Of a stretch of 64,000 bases of DNA, positions 17,028 to 25,378 are shown piece after piece. The notes under the pieces are model-generated. The model ran no database searches, was not told the DNA's origin, and saw nothing but the letters and a program-made list of their open reading frames with translations. Numbering within the stretch: position 1 is the first letter of the stretch; each line of letters starts with the position of its first letter. The DNA lies in assembly GCA_910584055.1 (NCBI GenBank), contig CAJTZS010000004.1, positions 1 to 64,000 on the forward strand, read 5' to 3'. Source of the DNA: an uncultured Muribaculaceae bacterium. Lineage in GTDB: Bacteria; Bacteroidota; Bacteroidia; Bacteroidales; Muribaculaceae. The position numbers and the translations under genes are program-made.

Positions 17028-17504
17028 TTAGTCTGGGAAGGGATTGTTGAAGCCTTGCGGCTGTTGCGTATATTGGGGCTGCGCCTGAGCCTGCGGCATT
17101 GAATGAGCCTGCTGGGGATACTGAGGCTGTGCCTGAGCAGGTGCAACGGCCGGCTGTACCATGGGCTGTGAGGTTCGCTGACCATACAACTCTATCTTGT
17201 AGGGGCGAGCTTCAGTGATGATGTCCGTCTCCCCGTTGGCGGTGGTGTACTTGCGCCCCTGAAGGTCGAAGGAGATGACCACCATCTGACCGACTTGGAA
17301 GCGGTCGAGGTCGCGGCATTTGTCGCCCATGAACGAGAGCTTGGGTGTATTCTCCCAGTCAGTTACAGGCTCGCCTGTGTTCGGGTCGAAACGACGGACG
17401 TTGATTACGATGTCGCGCTTTTGGAACGAGTTTCCACTGTTCTTAGCGACGAGGCTCTGTGTGGGTCCGATTGAAGCAATCTGCCCGATGATTGTGTTTG
17501 CCAT
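17028..17504 (-). CDS. DUF3127 ssDNA-binding (SSB-like) protein
   Basis: A 158-residue protein. An OB-fold-like domain fills residues 1-105 (NSGNSFQKRDIVINVRR, QVGQMVVISFDLQGRKY). A Gln/Pro/Ala-rich tail follows with repeated QAQPQY units, and the C-terminus is NNPFPD. DUF3127 proteins in Bacteroidetes act as single-strand-binding proteins. The flexible tail and terminal acidic-aromatic tip mirror SSB tails that recruit partners. It lies between the nuclease and NinB-like genes in the recombination operon. Confidence 0.75.
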   Translation of the reverse strand: MANTIIGQIASIGPTQSLVAKNSGNSFQKRDIVINVRRFDPNTGEPVTDWENTPKLSFMGDKCRDLDRFQVGQMVVISFDLQGRKYTTANGETDIITEARPYKIELYGQRTSQPMVQPAVAPAQAQPQYPQQAHSMPQAQAQPQYTQQPQGFNNPFPD

Positions 17505-17515
17505 TCTTCTTTCTT

Positions 17516-18127
17516 TTAATGGTTGGTGTATTGTGATGTTATTGACTTATCCCAGGCGATGAGGACTTTGAGGGCATCCAACGACTTGCGAGGAACCTCT
17601 ATGATGTTGGGCTTACCGTACTGGGGTTTCGGAAGCCAAATTGCGAGCAGTCTCGGCACTTTCAGTCCGGGATTCTGACGCTCGAACAGGTAGGCGTACA
17701 TCGACAACTGCCACGACAGATATTCCATATCGAGCCGGGAGGTTGTCTTGATGTCGGCGAGGGTCAAATCATCAAAGATGATGTCTATCGAGCTTGCGAT
17801 GTAGCTTTCATCTGAAACGAGATACTCATTGGCGAGGGTCGTAAGTCCGAGGTCTGCCTTCATCTGCAAGTATGCCTGAACCGCCGGGGTCTGACTTTCG
17901 ACACCGAGCGTATCAACAAGCTCTATCTGCTCATGGATGTTGTGACCATAGTCCGCTGCTTTGGCAAGGACTTCTTTGGAGATGCCATTGTACTTATCGG
18001 CAAAGAGGGTGCGGTGCAGAAGGCTCGTAACTCCAGACAGGAATGAGCCAAGATAATTATAGGTGTGGTCCACCTCATTGAACACGACAGCGGACTGCGC
18101 TAACTGAATCTTCTTGCTCTCACTCAT
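17516..18127 (-). CDS. PD-(D/E)XK family nuclease
   Basis: A 203-residue protein from the ATG at 18127 whose ATGA overlaps the stop of the ERF gene; the frame extends to 18160 but would overlap more. The catalytic region is DIIFDDLTLADIKTTSRLD (Asp...Asp-x-Lys), then a WQLSMYAYLFERQNPGL helix as in RecB/Cas4-like and lambda-exonuclease-like nucleases. Next to a single-strand annealing protein it probably supplies the 5'-3' exonuclease of a phage recombination pair. Confidence 0.75.
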   Translation of the reverse strand: MSESKKIQLAQSAVVFNEVDHTYNYLGSFLSGVTSLLHRTLFADKYNGISKEVLAKAADYGHNIHEQIELVDTLGVESQTPAVQAYLQMKADLGLTTLANEYLVSDESYIASSIDIIFDDLTLADIKTTSRLDMEYLSWQLSMYAYLFERQNPGLKVPRLLAIWLPKPQYGKPNIIEVPRKSLDALKVLIAWDKSITSQYTNH

Positions 18128-18786
18128 AAGCCAAGCTCCTTTCTTCTGCAAGACATACACTGTGTGAACATCGGGTTAGTCTGGAGGTCGGAGAAACTTT
18201 TCCAGACATTAATTAGCGAATCCTTATCGGTGGCGGCGACAATTTGGGACAGGGCTTCTTTCAGCACTCCGTCCTTCTGCGGATCTAACGAATCTGCGAT
18301 TTCGGCTATGGTCTTCGGGCGTGTCTCCGGGGGCGTTTGCGCATCGGGGTCTTTTTCCTCTGCGGTTGGGATGAGGAACATGTGCAGGAGCGCATACTTT
18401 AGGGCGGCACTCATAGCCTTGTTCATACCCTTGTCGCCGGAGTCCATTGCTTCGCCGACATTGGTGGTCGTAACCTCCGAGCCGTCGGCGGAAAGGAAGT
18501 GGAACCTGATTTTTGCTCGCGTGTAATAGAGGATGGAGGTGGTTCTGTTTCCGTTATAGGTTTTCTCCGTTACCTTTTCGGTAACAGTGTAGTCCAACAC
18601 CTCATCGAGTACGAGGACACCGTGTTTGGCGAACAGGTCGTGGAGACCATTCATCACATTGTCGATGCCTCGGAACATGAAGTTCTGACCGTTATTTTTC
18701 TCGGTCTTGGCGATGGCTTTGGTTTCCTGCATGATTGCGGCGAGGGCGCCGTAGATGGCAGGGACAACCGTCTTTTCTTCTGACAT
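18124..18786 (-). CDS. erf: ERF-family ssDNA annealing recombinase
   Basis: A 220-residue protein with the ERF core: MQETKAIAKTEKNNGQNFMF, then RGIDNVMNGLHDLFAKHGV, ILYYTRAKIRFHF, and the conserved EAMDSGDKGMNKAMSAALKY with LLHMFLIPTAEEKDPD. ERF proteins anneal complementary single strands and promote phage circularisation and recombination. The C-terminal 60 residues are variable. The start at 18786 is preceded by TGCAAATAAAG, the core of the repeated leader element. It is the first gene of the recombination block. Confidence 0.9.
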   Translation of the reverse strand: MSEEKTVVPAIYGALAAIMQETKAIAKTEKNNGQNFMFRGIDNVMNGLHDLFAKHGVLVLDEVLDYTVTEKVTEKTYNGNRTTSILYYTRAKIRFHFLSADGSEVTTTNVGEAMDSGDKGMNKAMSAALKYALLHMFLIPTAEEKDPDAQTPPETRPKTIAEIADSLDPQKDGVLKEALSQIVAATDKDSLINVWKSFSDLQTNPMFTQCMSCRRKELGL

Positions 18787-18879
18787 GGTTATAAAACTTT
18801 ATTTGCATTTTTAGTAACTTTGATAAGGTTTGATAAGACTGGAGCATATACAGCCGAGGCTATTACCTTATCAATTATT

Positions 18880-19152
18880 TCAGCCTGAAACGACAAGTCC
18901 GGGGTCCAACTCATTGAGCCGAAAATCGGTTTTAACATTTTTTAGGATGTCGGCGAGATTGTACCTCCACATTGTGTTGGTGGCTCCGAATGGTTTGTCG
19001 TATCTTATTCGACCTTCGTCAACAAGTCGCTGTAATCTTTTTTCTCCCCTTACAAATTTCACAGCCTTCTTTTGAGAGACATACATTGTCTCGGCTATGA
19101 TGAGAAGGGAACGATATTTCAACGCCAGGATGCTCTCTACTGTGGGAGGCAT
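18880..19152 (-). CDS. Small early phage protein, HTH-like (90 aa)
   Basis: A 90-residue protein (MPPTVESILALKYRSLLIIA). The segment MYVSQKKAVKFV then RGEKRLQRLVDEGRIR looks like a MerR or excisionase-like winged helix. The second prophage carries a similar protein (45942-46229, YVSQRKAYEMFGRRNVERW) in the same position. Its ATG shares the A of the preceding TGA (TGATG). Probably a DNA-binding early regulator. Confidence 0.55.
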   Translation of the reverse strand: MPPTVESILALKYRSLLIIAETMYVSQKKAVKFVRGEKRLQRLVDEGRIRYDKPFGATNTMWRYNLADILKNVKTDFRLNELDPGLVVSG

Positions 19153-19439
19153 CAGGCGGTTCTGGTTACAATAACTTGATATTCGTGGTCATTTACTACT
19201 ACATCGGCGTTCCAACCTTGCCGGGCATACATCCTGCACAAGCGGTTTTTCGTGGACTGTACCGATGTCAACTGCTCTATGGGGAACTCAGCGGACTCCC
19301 CGACTTTGAGCGTTTTGAGAGTGGGAGCGATTGGTCTCGACGCAGGTACCTGAACACCGGGACCGAACTCCGGGAGGGTTGGCTTTCGCGGTGGGCGATA
19401 AGCCGTCTCTTGGGCCGTAGTGATGGTTTTGTCTTCCAT
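19152..19439 (-). CDS. Small early phage protein (95 aa), shared with prophage 2
   Basis: A 95-residue protein with a Pro-rich head and a folded C-terminal half (LKVGESAEFPIEQLTSVQST, MYARQGW, YQVIVTR). The 63-residue product at 45739-45930 aligns across this half (PTL, VG, FPI, L-SV, MY-RQ, VIV-R positions). It is the first gene of the leftward early operon. The function is unknown; conservation at this site in two different elements suggests a role in early control or anti-host action. Confidence 0.6.
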   Translation of the reverse strand: MEDKTITTAQETAYRPPRKPTLPEFGPGVQVPASRPIAPTLKTLKVGESAEFPIEQLTSVQSTKNRLCRMYARQGWNADVVVNDHEYQVIVTRTA

Positions 19440-19458
19440 TTCTTCGTTGGTCTTAAAT

Positions 19459-19479
19459 CTCTATTTGCATATAAGCAGA
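19459..19479. repeat. Repeated element, copy 3 (leader of early operon)
   Basis: CTCTATTTGCATATAAGCAGA, nearly the same as the copies at 8879 and 12445. The overlapping stretch 19471-19490 forms a perfect 7-bp hairpin (ATAAGCA/TGCTTAT) followed on the plus strand by TTTTTG. Confidence 0.65.
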
Positions 19480-19523
19480 ACTTTGCTTATTTTTGTTGGT
19501 GGATGTTATATGTTATCCGAGTG

Positions 19524-19554
19524 TAAAGTTAATCATTTATGTTGGTTTGACAAA
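19524..19554 (-). promoter_or_regulatory. Early promoter of prophage 1
   Basis: Minus strand TTTG (19554-19551), 19 nt, TAACTTTA (19531-19524). It drives the leftward early operon and lies in the repressor/early divergent region. It contains TTAATCAT (plus, 19529-19536), a motif repeated three times in the matching region of prophage 2 and so a candidate repressor operator. Confidence 0.65.
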
Positions 19555-19652
19555 GCAGACCTTATCATTTATGAGTGATTTTAAGGATTATTAACATTGA
19601 CATCTCCCACAACTCTCTAAACCCGTTTGTTTTACAGAAAACGAGTAACGAT

Positions 19653-20126
19653 ATGAACGAATCAGAAAAGGTCGAAAACAACGTCGATGCCAAAGAGATA
19701 CGAGACAAACTGCTGAAAGCATTGCATCTCGGTCCGGGCGAGCTTGCGACTGCCCTAGGCATAAACTATCAGCGCATCTATGACCTCGGTAGCGGTAGAA
19801 CAAAAAAGTTCAATCCAGGGATGGTCAACATGATTGTCGCCAAATTTCCGCAGGTCAACGCCACCTTCTTATATACTGGCAAAGGTGAGCCATTGAAAGA
19901 GGGAGCGGCTGTTGCGTCTACATCTGACGTCTCCGAGATAATCTCCATGTCGAAACAGCTTATAGATATGATGGAGAAAATTACTGAAAGGTCAGAGATG
20001 CTTGACCAACGGGCACTACGCCTGGAAGTCAAGGAGCGAGAACTGAACGACAGGGAACGGCACCTCAACGAGAGAGAGCGAACTTTGTCTGAACGTGCCG
20101 CAGAACTTGCGGAACATTCCATATAA
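19653..20126 (+). CDS. Phage repressor-like protein with coiled-coil C-terminus
   Basis: 157 residues from the ATG at 19653 (MNESEKVENNVDAKEIRDKL). The N-terminal HTH domain has ELATALGINYQRIYDLGSGR and a following NATFLYTGKGEPL, as in phage CI-type repressors. In place of a LexA-like peptidase domain the C-terminus is a long coiled coil (SEMLDQRALRLEVKERELND onward). It faces the early promoter at 19524-19554, as a lysogeny repressor would. Without a peptidase domain, induction cannot be by RecA-type self-cleavage; an antirepressor or chaperone-type route is more likely. Confidence 0.7.
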   Translation: MNESEKVENNVDAKEIRDKLLKALHLGPGELATALGINYQRIYDLGSGRTKKFNPGMVNMIVAKFPQVNATFLYTGKGEPLKEGAAVASTSDVSEIISMSKQLIDMMEKITERSEMLDQRALRLEVKERELNDRERHLNERERTLSERAAELAEHSI

Positions 20127-20131
20127 TATAT

Positions 20132-20413
20132 ATGTGGAACAACGAGGCTGAAATATGCTTCTCGAAATGCGATGGTCCTGACTACTGCAAATCATTCGAC
20201 CATTGCAGAGGATGGGGATGCCGACTGTTACGATACGTCCCGGCGGTTCTCCCCCGAACCGAGATGGAGAAGGCGGAAGTCTTTTCCGAAGTCTATTCAA
20301 GAGCCGAACAACTTGGCGTCATTCACTGCAAAAATTTCAATCCATTGAGGATAGATGAGGTGCTTGATGACAATGACCAACTACGGCTCATATTAGGTTC
20401 TGGAGACGCATAG
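20132..20413 (+). CDS. Cys-rich small protein next to the repressor (93 aa)
   Basis: A 93-residue protein, 5 nt after the repressor gene and probably co-transcribed. The N-terminal third holds five Cys and one His (CFSKCDGPDYC, then FDHCRGWGC), a plausible zinc site. The rest is helical. It could be an accessory lysogeny factor. No family recognised. It is the last prophage gene before the chromosomal genes. Confidence 0.5.
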   Translation: MWNNEAEICFSKCDGPDYCKSFDHCRGWGCRLLRYVPAVLPRTEMEKAEVFSEVYSRAEQLGVIHCKNFNPLRIDEVLDDNDQLRLILGSGDA

Positions 20414-20530
20414 TGTGGCTCTTTTGTTGTCCGTTTTTAATTCTTAAACGTGTATAATCCTGATAATCACCAGTCTGCAAACATTTATGGGCGGCATGAT
20501 GTAAAAAGTGTCCTAAATAATATCTAAAAG

Positions 20531-20560
20531 AGCAGGTGATTTTCTCATCTGCTTTTTTTT
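20531..20560 (+). terminator. Intrinsic terminator at the prophage 1 / chromosome border
   Basis: AGCAGGTGA and TCATCTGCT arms (one G-U pair) around a TTTTC loop, followed by eight T. It closes the repressor unit. Nothing else is evident in 20414-20530; an attachment site may lie here but none could be proven from one end. Confidence 0.75.
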
Positions 20561-20591
20561 ATGTAAATTTGTAATTCAACAGCATCTAAAT

Positions 20592-22574
20592 ATGATTTCA
20601 ATAAATAGTTTAAGTGTTGAATTCTCAGCACGTCCACTTTTCACAGATATAAATTTTGTTATTAACAAAACCGACAAAATCGCCCTTGTCGGTAAAAACG
20701 GTGCCGGCAAATCAACTCTCCTTAAAATTATCGCAGGAATTCAATCCCCGACATCCGGAAGCATCACCAAACCCAACGAGATTACTATAGGTTATCTTCC
20801 GCAGCAAATGAAACTGGCTGATTCTACATCCCTTATAGATGAAACAAAAAAGGCCTTCTCAGATCTTTTCGACATCCACAAAGAGATTGATGAAATCAAT
20901 AGAGAGCTTATAGACCGTCAAGACTATGAATCTAAAGAGTATGCTGATCTCTTATTGCGCCTTGAGTATCTTAATGAAAGGGTTACAATTGAGGGTGCTG
21001 ACAATATGGAGGCGGAAATCGAAAGGACTCTCACCGGTCTCGGATTTTCTAAAAGCGACTTCAATCGCCCCACTTCAGAGTTTTCCGGGGGCTGGAGAAT
21101 GCGAATAGAACTTGCAAAAATTCTTTTGAAGCGCCCGGACGTACTTCTTCTTGACGAGCCCACCAATCATCTGGATATAGAATCTATTCAATGGCTGGAA
21201 CAATTCATGCAGACAAAAGCAAAAGCCGTGGTTCTTGTGAGCCATGACCGTGCTTTCCTTGATAACGTCACCAAACGTACGATAGAGATTTCATGCGGTA
21301 AATCATATGACTATAAAGTCAGCTATTCCCAGTTTGTAGAACTCCGCAAGGAGAGGGTCGAGCAGCAGATGCGCGCTTATGAGAATCAACAGAAACAGAT
21401 TGCAGATATAAAGGATTTTATCGAACGGTTCCGATACAAGGCAACAAAAGCAGTGCAGGTGCAGAGCCGAATCAAACAACTTGAGAAAATCGTACCTATT
21501 GAGGTAGATGAAGTTGACAATTCCCACCTTAATTTAAAATTTCCTCCCGCATCAAGATCCGGTGACTTTCCATTGATACTTGAAAATGTCGGAAAAGCTT
21601 ATGGCGACCACCTGGTATTCGATCATGCTGAATTCACAATAAGAAGAGGTGAAAAGGTTGCATTTGTCGGTAAAAACGGTGAAGGTAAATCAACTTTGGT
21701 AAAATGTATCATGGGTGAAATTCCATTTACCGGCAATCTCAAGATCGGTCATAATATAAAGATTGGATATTTTGCTCAGAATCAAGCTCAACTGCTTGAT
21801 GAAAACATTACAGTATTTGAGACTATCGACAACGTTGCAACCGGGGATATCCGCACAAAGGTTCGGGACATTCTTGGAGCCTTCATGTTTGGAGGAGAGG
21901 ATATTGATAAGAAAGTAAAGGTTTTGTCAGGAGGAGAAAAGACACGACTGGCAATGATAAAACTTTTATTGGAACCGGTTAATTTCTTAATTCTTGATGA
22001 ACCTACAAACCACCTTGATATGAAAACCAAGGACATTCTCAAAAATGCTATCAAGGATTTCAATGGAACGGTAATAATCGTCAGTCACGACAGGTATTTC
22101 CTTGACGGACTTGTAGAGAAAGTCTATGAATTCGGGAATGGCATGGTTAAAGAAAATTTAGGAGGTATCTATGATTTCCTTAGGAAGAAAAATATAGAAC
22201 ATCTCTCAGAACTTGAACTTTCAAAATCACCTACCCTAAAAGATAAAAAATCAGATTCCAACAACAATTCGCCATCAGTAACACCACAGAATACACCTGT
22301 CACTGAAAAGCCGGAAAAGAAATTAAGTTACGCTGAGCAGAAAGAACGCGCCCGCATGATATCCAAAGCGGAAAGAAACGTAAAAAAGGCGGAAGAGGAT
22401 ATTGCAGCATTGGAAGTGAAACAGAGGGAACTCGAAGATAAAATTTCTTCCGGCGACACTTCCGCAGAAATACTGGATGCCTATGCCAAGGCCGGGAAAG
22501 AGATGGAAAATGCCATGTCTATGTGGGAATTGGCGCAAATGGATCTTGATGAAATTAAAAGTAAGTATGAATAG
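20592..22574 (+). CDS. ABC-F family ATP-binding cassette protein
   Basis: A 660-residue soluble protein with two ABC domains and no membrane segment. The first has Walker A GKNGAGKST (about 35-43), signature FSGGW, and Walker B LLLDEPTNHLD. The second has GKNGEGKST, LSGGEK and FLILDEPTNHLD. A linker helix pair lies between (residues 240-320), and the C-terminal 90 residues form a charged coiled coil (KAERNVKKAEEDIAALE). ABC-F proteins act on ribosomes in translation control or antibiotic protection. A -7 box TAAATTTG (20564-20571) overlaps the terminator upstream. The last 8 nt overlap the M13 peptidase start. Confidence 0.92.
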   Translation: MISINSLSVEFSARPLFTDINFVINKTDKIALVGKNGAGKSTLLKIIAGIQSPTSGSITKPNEITIGYLPQQMKLADSTSLIDETKKAFSDLFDIHKEIDEINRELIDRQDYESKEYADLLLRLEYLNERVTIEGADNMEAEIERTLTGLGFSKSDFNRPTSEFSGGWRMRIELAKILLKRPDVLLLDEPTNHLDIESIQWLEQFMQTKAKAVVLVSHDRAFLDNVTKRTIEISCGKSYDYKVSYSQFVELRKERVEQQMRAYENQQKQIADIKDFIERFRYKATKAVQVQSRIKQLEKIVPIEVDEVDNSHLNLKFPPASRSGDFPLILENVGKAYGDHLVFDHAEFTIRRGEKVAFVGKNGEGKSTLVKCIMGEIPFTGNLKIGHNIKIGYFAQNQAQLLDENITVFETIDNVATGDIRTKVRDILGAFMFGGEDIDKKVKVLSGGEKTRLAMIKLLLEPVNFLILDEPTNHLDMKTKDILKNAIKDFNGTVIIVSHDRYFLDGLVEKVYEFGNGMVKENLGGIYDFLRKKNIEHLSELELSKSPTLKDKKSDSNNNSPSVTPQNTPVTEKPEKKLSYAEQKERARMISKAERNVKKAEEDIAALEVKQRELEDKISSGDTSAEILDAYAKAGKEMENAMSMWELAQMDLDEIKSKYE

Positions 22575-24588
22575 AACGATATACAATATAGCAAGCTCTC
22601 CCCTTTCATCTTTTGCCGATGTTTCTTCAAAACACGGTATCGATAAAGCTAACCTTGACATGGGAACTGATCCTCGTCAGGATTTTTATATGTATGCTTG
22701 TGGAGGATGGATGAAAAACAATCCCCTCGGAGCAGAGTTTTCCCGTTTCGGGACATTCGATCAGCTTAGAGAGAATGCAAAAAAACAATTAAAAAACTTG
22801 ATTCTCAATCTATCGGAAAATCCCGAAGCAAAAATAAAAGGAACAATTGCCCAAAAAGTCAGTGATCTCTACTCTTTGGGAATGGATAGTGTGAGACTTA
22901 ACCGCGATGGCGCCGCACCACTGATGCCAATGATCCGGAGAATCAATGATATGAAACCTGAAGACTTCACCGCCACCCTCGCATGGCTACACAATGGACT
23001 CGGAGGTTCTTTCTTCGGTACAGGTGTTGGAGCAGACGCAAAAAATGCAGACATGAACATCATGCATATCGGTGAGGCCGGGCTTGGATTGGGCGACCGT
23101 GACTATTATCTTGAACACAATGAGACCAACGACAGGATAATGGCTGCATATGAAAAATATGTGAAACGCATGATGGAGCTCGTCGGTTATGACGAAAATG
23201 CCTGCCAACGAGTGTGGGACAATGTTATTGCGATAGAAACCGAGATTGCAAAAAAAAAGAAGACACGGGAAGAACGACGCAATCCTCAACTTCGTTATAA
23301 TATGCAGTCGATGGAAGAAATAAATAAGAATTATCCGAATATTGACTGGGAGGGATATTTTAAATCCCTTGGGCTTCCGAAAGTTGATAAAGCAAATGTG
23401 TCTTCTCTGAAATATATGGAATTTATCAACGAATATCTTCCACAACTAACCCTACAGCAGATCAAGGATATAATGACCGTCGATCTCGTGACATCATCTT
23501 CGAATCTTCTGAGCGATGACTTTCAGGAGGCCAACTTCGAAATGTTTGACCACACTATGTCGGGCATCGAACAGATGGAACCAAGATGGAAACGTGTCAT
23601 GACAATACCTAATTCTATGTTTGGAGAAGCTGTGGGTGAGCTTTATGTGAACAAGTATTTTCCGGAGGAAAACAAGATTTATATGAAGGAACTGGTGGAG
23701 AATCTCCGCAAGGCACTCGGCAAACATATTGACAACCTTAGCTGGATGTCTGACGATACCAAGGCCAAAGCGAGAGAAAAACTCTCCTCTTTCACCGTTA
23801 AAATAGGATACCCCGACAAATGGAAAGATTATTCCGGCATACAAATCGATCCGTCAAAGACATATCTTGAGAATGTCAGCGAGGCATCCAGATGGTATGT
23901 CCAAGATAATTATCAGAAACTGGGCAAACCTGTCGACAAAGATGAATGGCATATGACACCACAAACTGTGAATGCCTACTACAATCCGACAACAAACGAA
24001 ATCTGTTTCCCTGCCGGCATACTGCAGGCTCCATATTTTGATCTTTCTGCTGATGACGCTCAGAACTATGGAGCAATAGGAGTTGTAATCGGGCACGAAA
24101 TGACCCACGGATTTGACGATTCCGGAAGACAATTTGACAAAAACGGAAACATGGCAGACTGGTGGAATCCTAAAGATGCTGAAAAATTCAATGCATTGGC
24201 AGACAAACTTGTTGAGCAATTCGATGCCGTTGAAGTTGCCCCGGGAGTTCACGCAAACGGACGTTTCACCCTTGGTGAGAATATCGCAGACCAGGGTGGA
24301 CTAAGAGTGGCTCTGACAGCATATCTTGATTCAATGCAAGGAAAAGAGTTGAAGGATATTGACGGCCTTTCACCTCTTAAACGTTTTTATCTTGCCTATG
24401 CAAATGTATGGGCAAATAATATCCGCGATGAGGAAATCCTTTCCCGCACTAAAACTGACCCCCACTCCCTTGGTGAAAATCGCGTCAACGTCACTCTTAG
24501 AAATCTGCAACCGTTCTTTGACGCTTTCGGCATAAAGGAAGGAGACAAAATGTTCCGACCTGAATCAGAACGAGTGGTGATTTGGTAA
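22567..24588 (+). CDS. pepO: M13 family zinc endopeptidase (neprilysin/PepO type)
   Basis: 673 residues from the ATG at 22567, which overlaps the ABC-F stop. The N-terminal domain carries DPRQDFYMYACGGWMKNNP, the classic M13 opening. The catalytic domain has NAYYNP, the zinc site HEMTH at about 510-514, GGMxDW-like NMADWW, and the third zinc ligand in ENIADQGG near 570. No obvious signal peptide follows the Met, so location is unclear; the family includes both secreted and cytosolic enzymes that cut small peptides. It is co-transcribed with the ABC-F gene. Confidence 0.92.
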   Translation: MNRTIYNIASSPLSSFADVSSKHGIDKANLDMGTDPRQDFYMYACGGWMKNNPLGAEFSRFGTFDQLRENAKKQLKNLILNLSENPEAKIKGTIAQKVSDLYSLGMDSVRLNRDGAAPLMPMIRRINDMKPEDFTATLAWLHNGLGGSFFGTGVGADAKNADMNIMHIGEAGLGLGDRDYYLEHNETNDRIMAAYEKYVKRMMELVGYDENACQRVWDNVIAIETEIAKKKKTREERRNPQLRYNMQSMEEINKNYPNIDWEGYFKSLGLPKVDKANVSSLKYMEFINEYLPQLTLQQIKDIMTVDLVTSSSNLLSDDFQEANFEMFDHTMSGIEQMEPRWKRVMTIPNSMFGEAVGELYVNKYFPEENKIYMKELVENLRKALGKHIDNLSWMSDDTKAKAREKLSSFTVKIGYPDKWKDYSGIQIDPSKTYLENVSEASRWYVQDNYQKLGKPVDKDEWHMTPQTVNAYYNPTTNEICFPAGILQAPYFDLSADDAQNYGAIGVVIGHEMTHGFDDSGRQFDKNGNMADWWNPKDAEKFNALADKLVEQFDAVEVAPGVHANGRFTLGENIADQGGLRVALTAYLDSMQGKELKDIDGLSPLKRFYLAYANVWANNIRDEEILSRTKTDPHSLGENRVNVTLRNLQPFFDAFGIKEGDKMFRPESERVVIW

Positions 24589-24634
24589 ACAGTCTCTTAT
24601 TTTATTTTAGACAATCTCTTAAATTTGGACACAA

Positions 24635-25378
24635 ATGTTTGGATTGATAGGATATCCTTTGGGACACTCGTTTTCTGCAAAATATTTTGCAGAAAAATTC
24701 GAGAAAGAGAACCTGGATGAACAATATTGTCCTTTCCCTTTGAAGGGAATTAATGAACTGGAACATCTAATCGAATCCAATAATAGTTTAAATGGACTCA
24801 ATGTCACGATTCCTTATAAGGAAAGCGTTATTCCCTATCTTGACGAGCTGTCTGCGGATGCCTTGGCGATAGGTGCTGTGAATGTGATTAAAATATTAAG
24901 GTCAGACAACAGGGAGAAACCTTATCTCAAAGGTTACAACACCGATTGGGAAGGTTTTTCCCTTTCCATTTTCCCTTTACTGACGGGTAAAGAAAAGAAA
25001 GCGCTCGTCCTTGGGACTGGCGGAGCCTCAAAAGCTGTCACATACGCCCTTTCGCAACTCGGCATAAAATCCACACTTGTTTCGAGAAAATTGCGGGAAG
25101 GTGTGACAACATATGAAAAACTCGACAGTTCGATCATGGAAGAAAGTCTATTAATTATAAACACGACCCCTGTTGGGATGTTTCCTAATACCGATGAAGC
25201 TCCCCTCATTCCATATGGGCTCCTGACCCCAGACCATATTTGCTATGACCTGGTATATAATCCTCTCGAAACTGAATTCATGAAGAGATGTGGATCCATG
25301 GGAGCAAGAACAAAAAACGGACTTGAAATGCTTCACCTCCAAGCAGAATTATCGTGGAAAATCTGGAACGGGCTCTGA
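24635..25378 (+). CDS. aroE: Shikimate dehydrogenase
   Basis: A 247-residue enzyme that reduces 3-dehydroshikimate to shikimate with NADPH, for aromatic amino acid synthesis in the cytoplasm. Visible motifs: substrate-binding GYPLGHSFS near the N-terminus, NVTIPYKE with the catalytic Lys, NTDWEGF with the catalytic Asp, the nucleotide-binding GTGGASKAV, and the C-terminal NGLEMLHLQAE. The length is on the short side, as in other Bacteroidetes. The 3' end overlaps the ComEC gene by 25 nt. Confidence 0.95.
   Translation: MFGLIGYPLGHSFSAKYFAEKFEKENLDEQYCPFPLKGINELEHLIESNNSLNGLNVTIPYKESVIPYLDELSADALAIGAVNVIKILRSDNREKPYLKGYNTDWEGFSLSIFPLLTGKEKKALVLGTGGASKAVTYALSQLGIKSTLVSRKLREGVTTYEKLDSSIMEESLLIINTTPVGMFPNTDEAPLIPYGLLTPDHICYDLVYNPLETEFMKRCGSMGARTKNGLEMLHLQAELSWKIWNGL

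Noticed and set aside
20414..20591. Attachment site of prophage 1
   Set aside because: No tRNA or known target gene, and the other end is outside the window, so a direct repeat cannot be tested.
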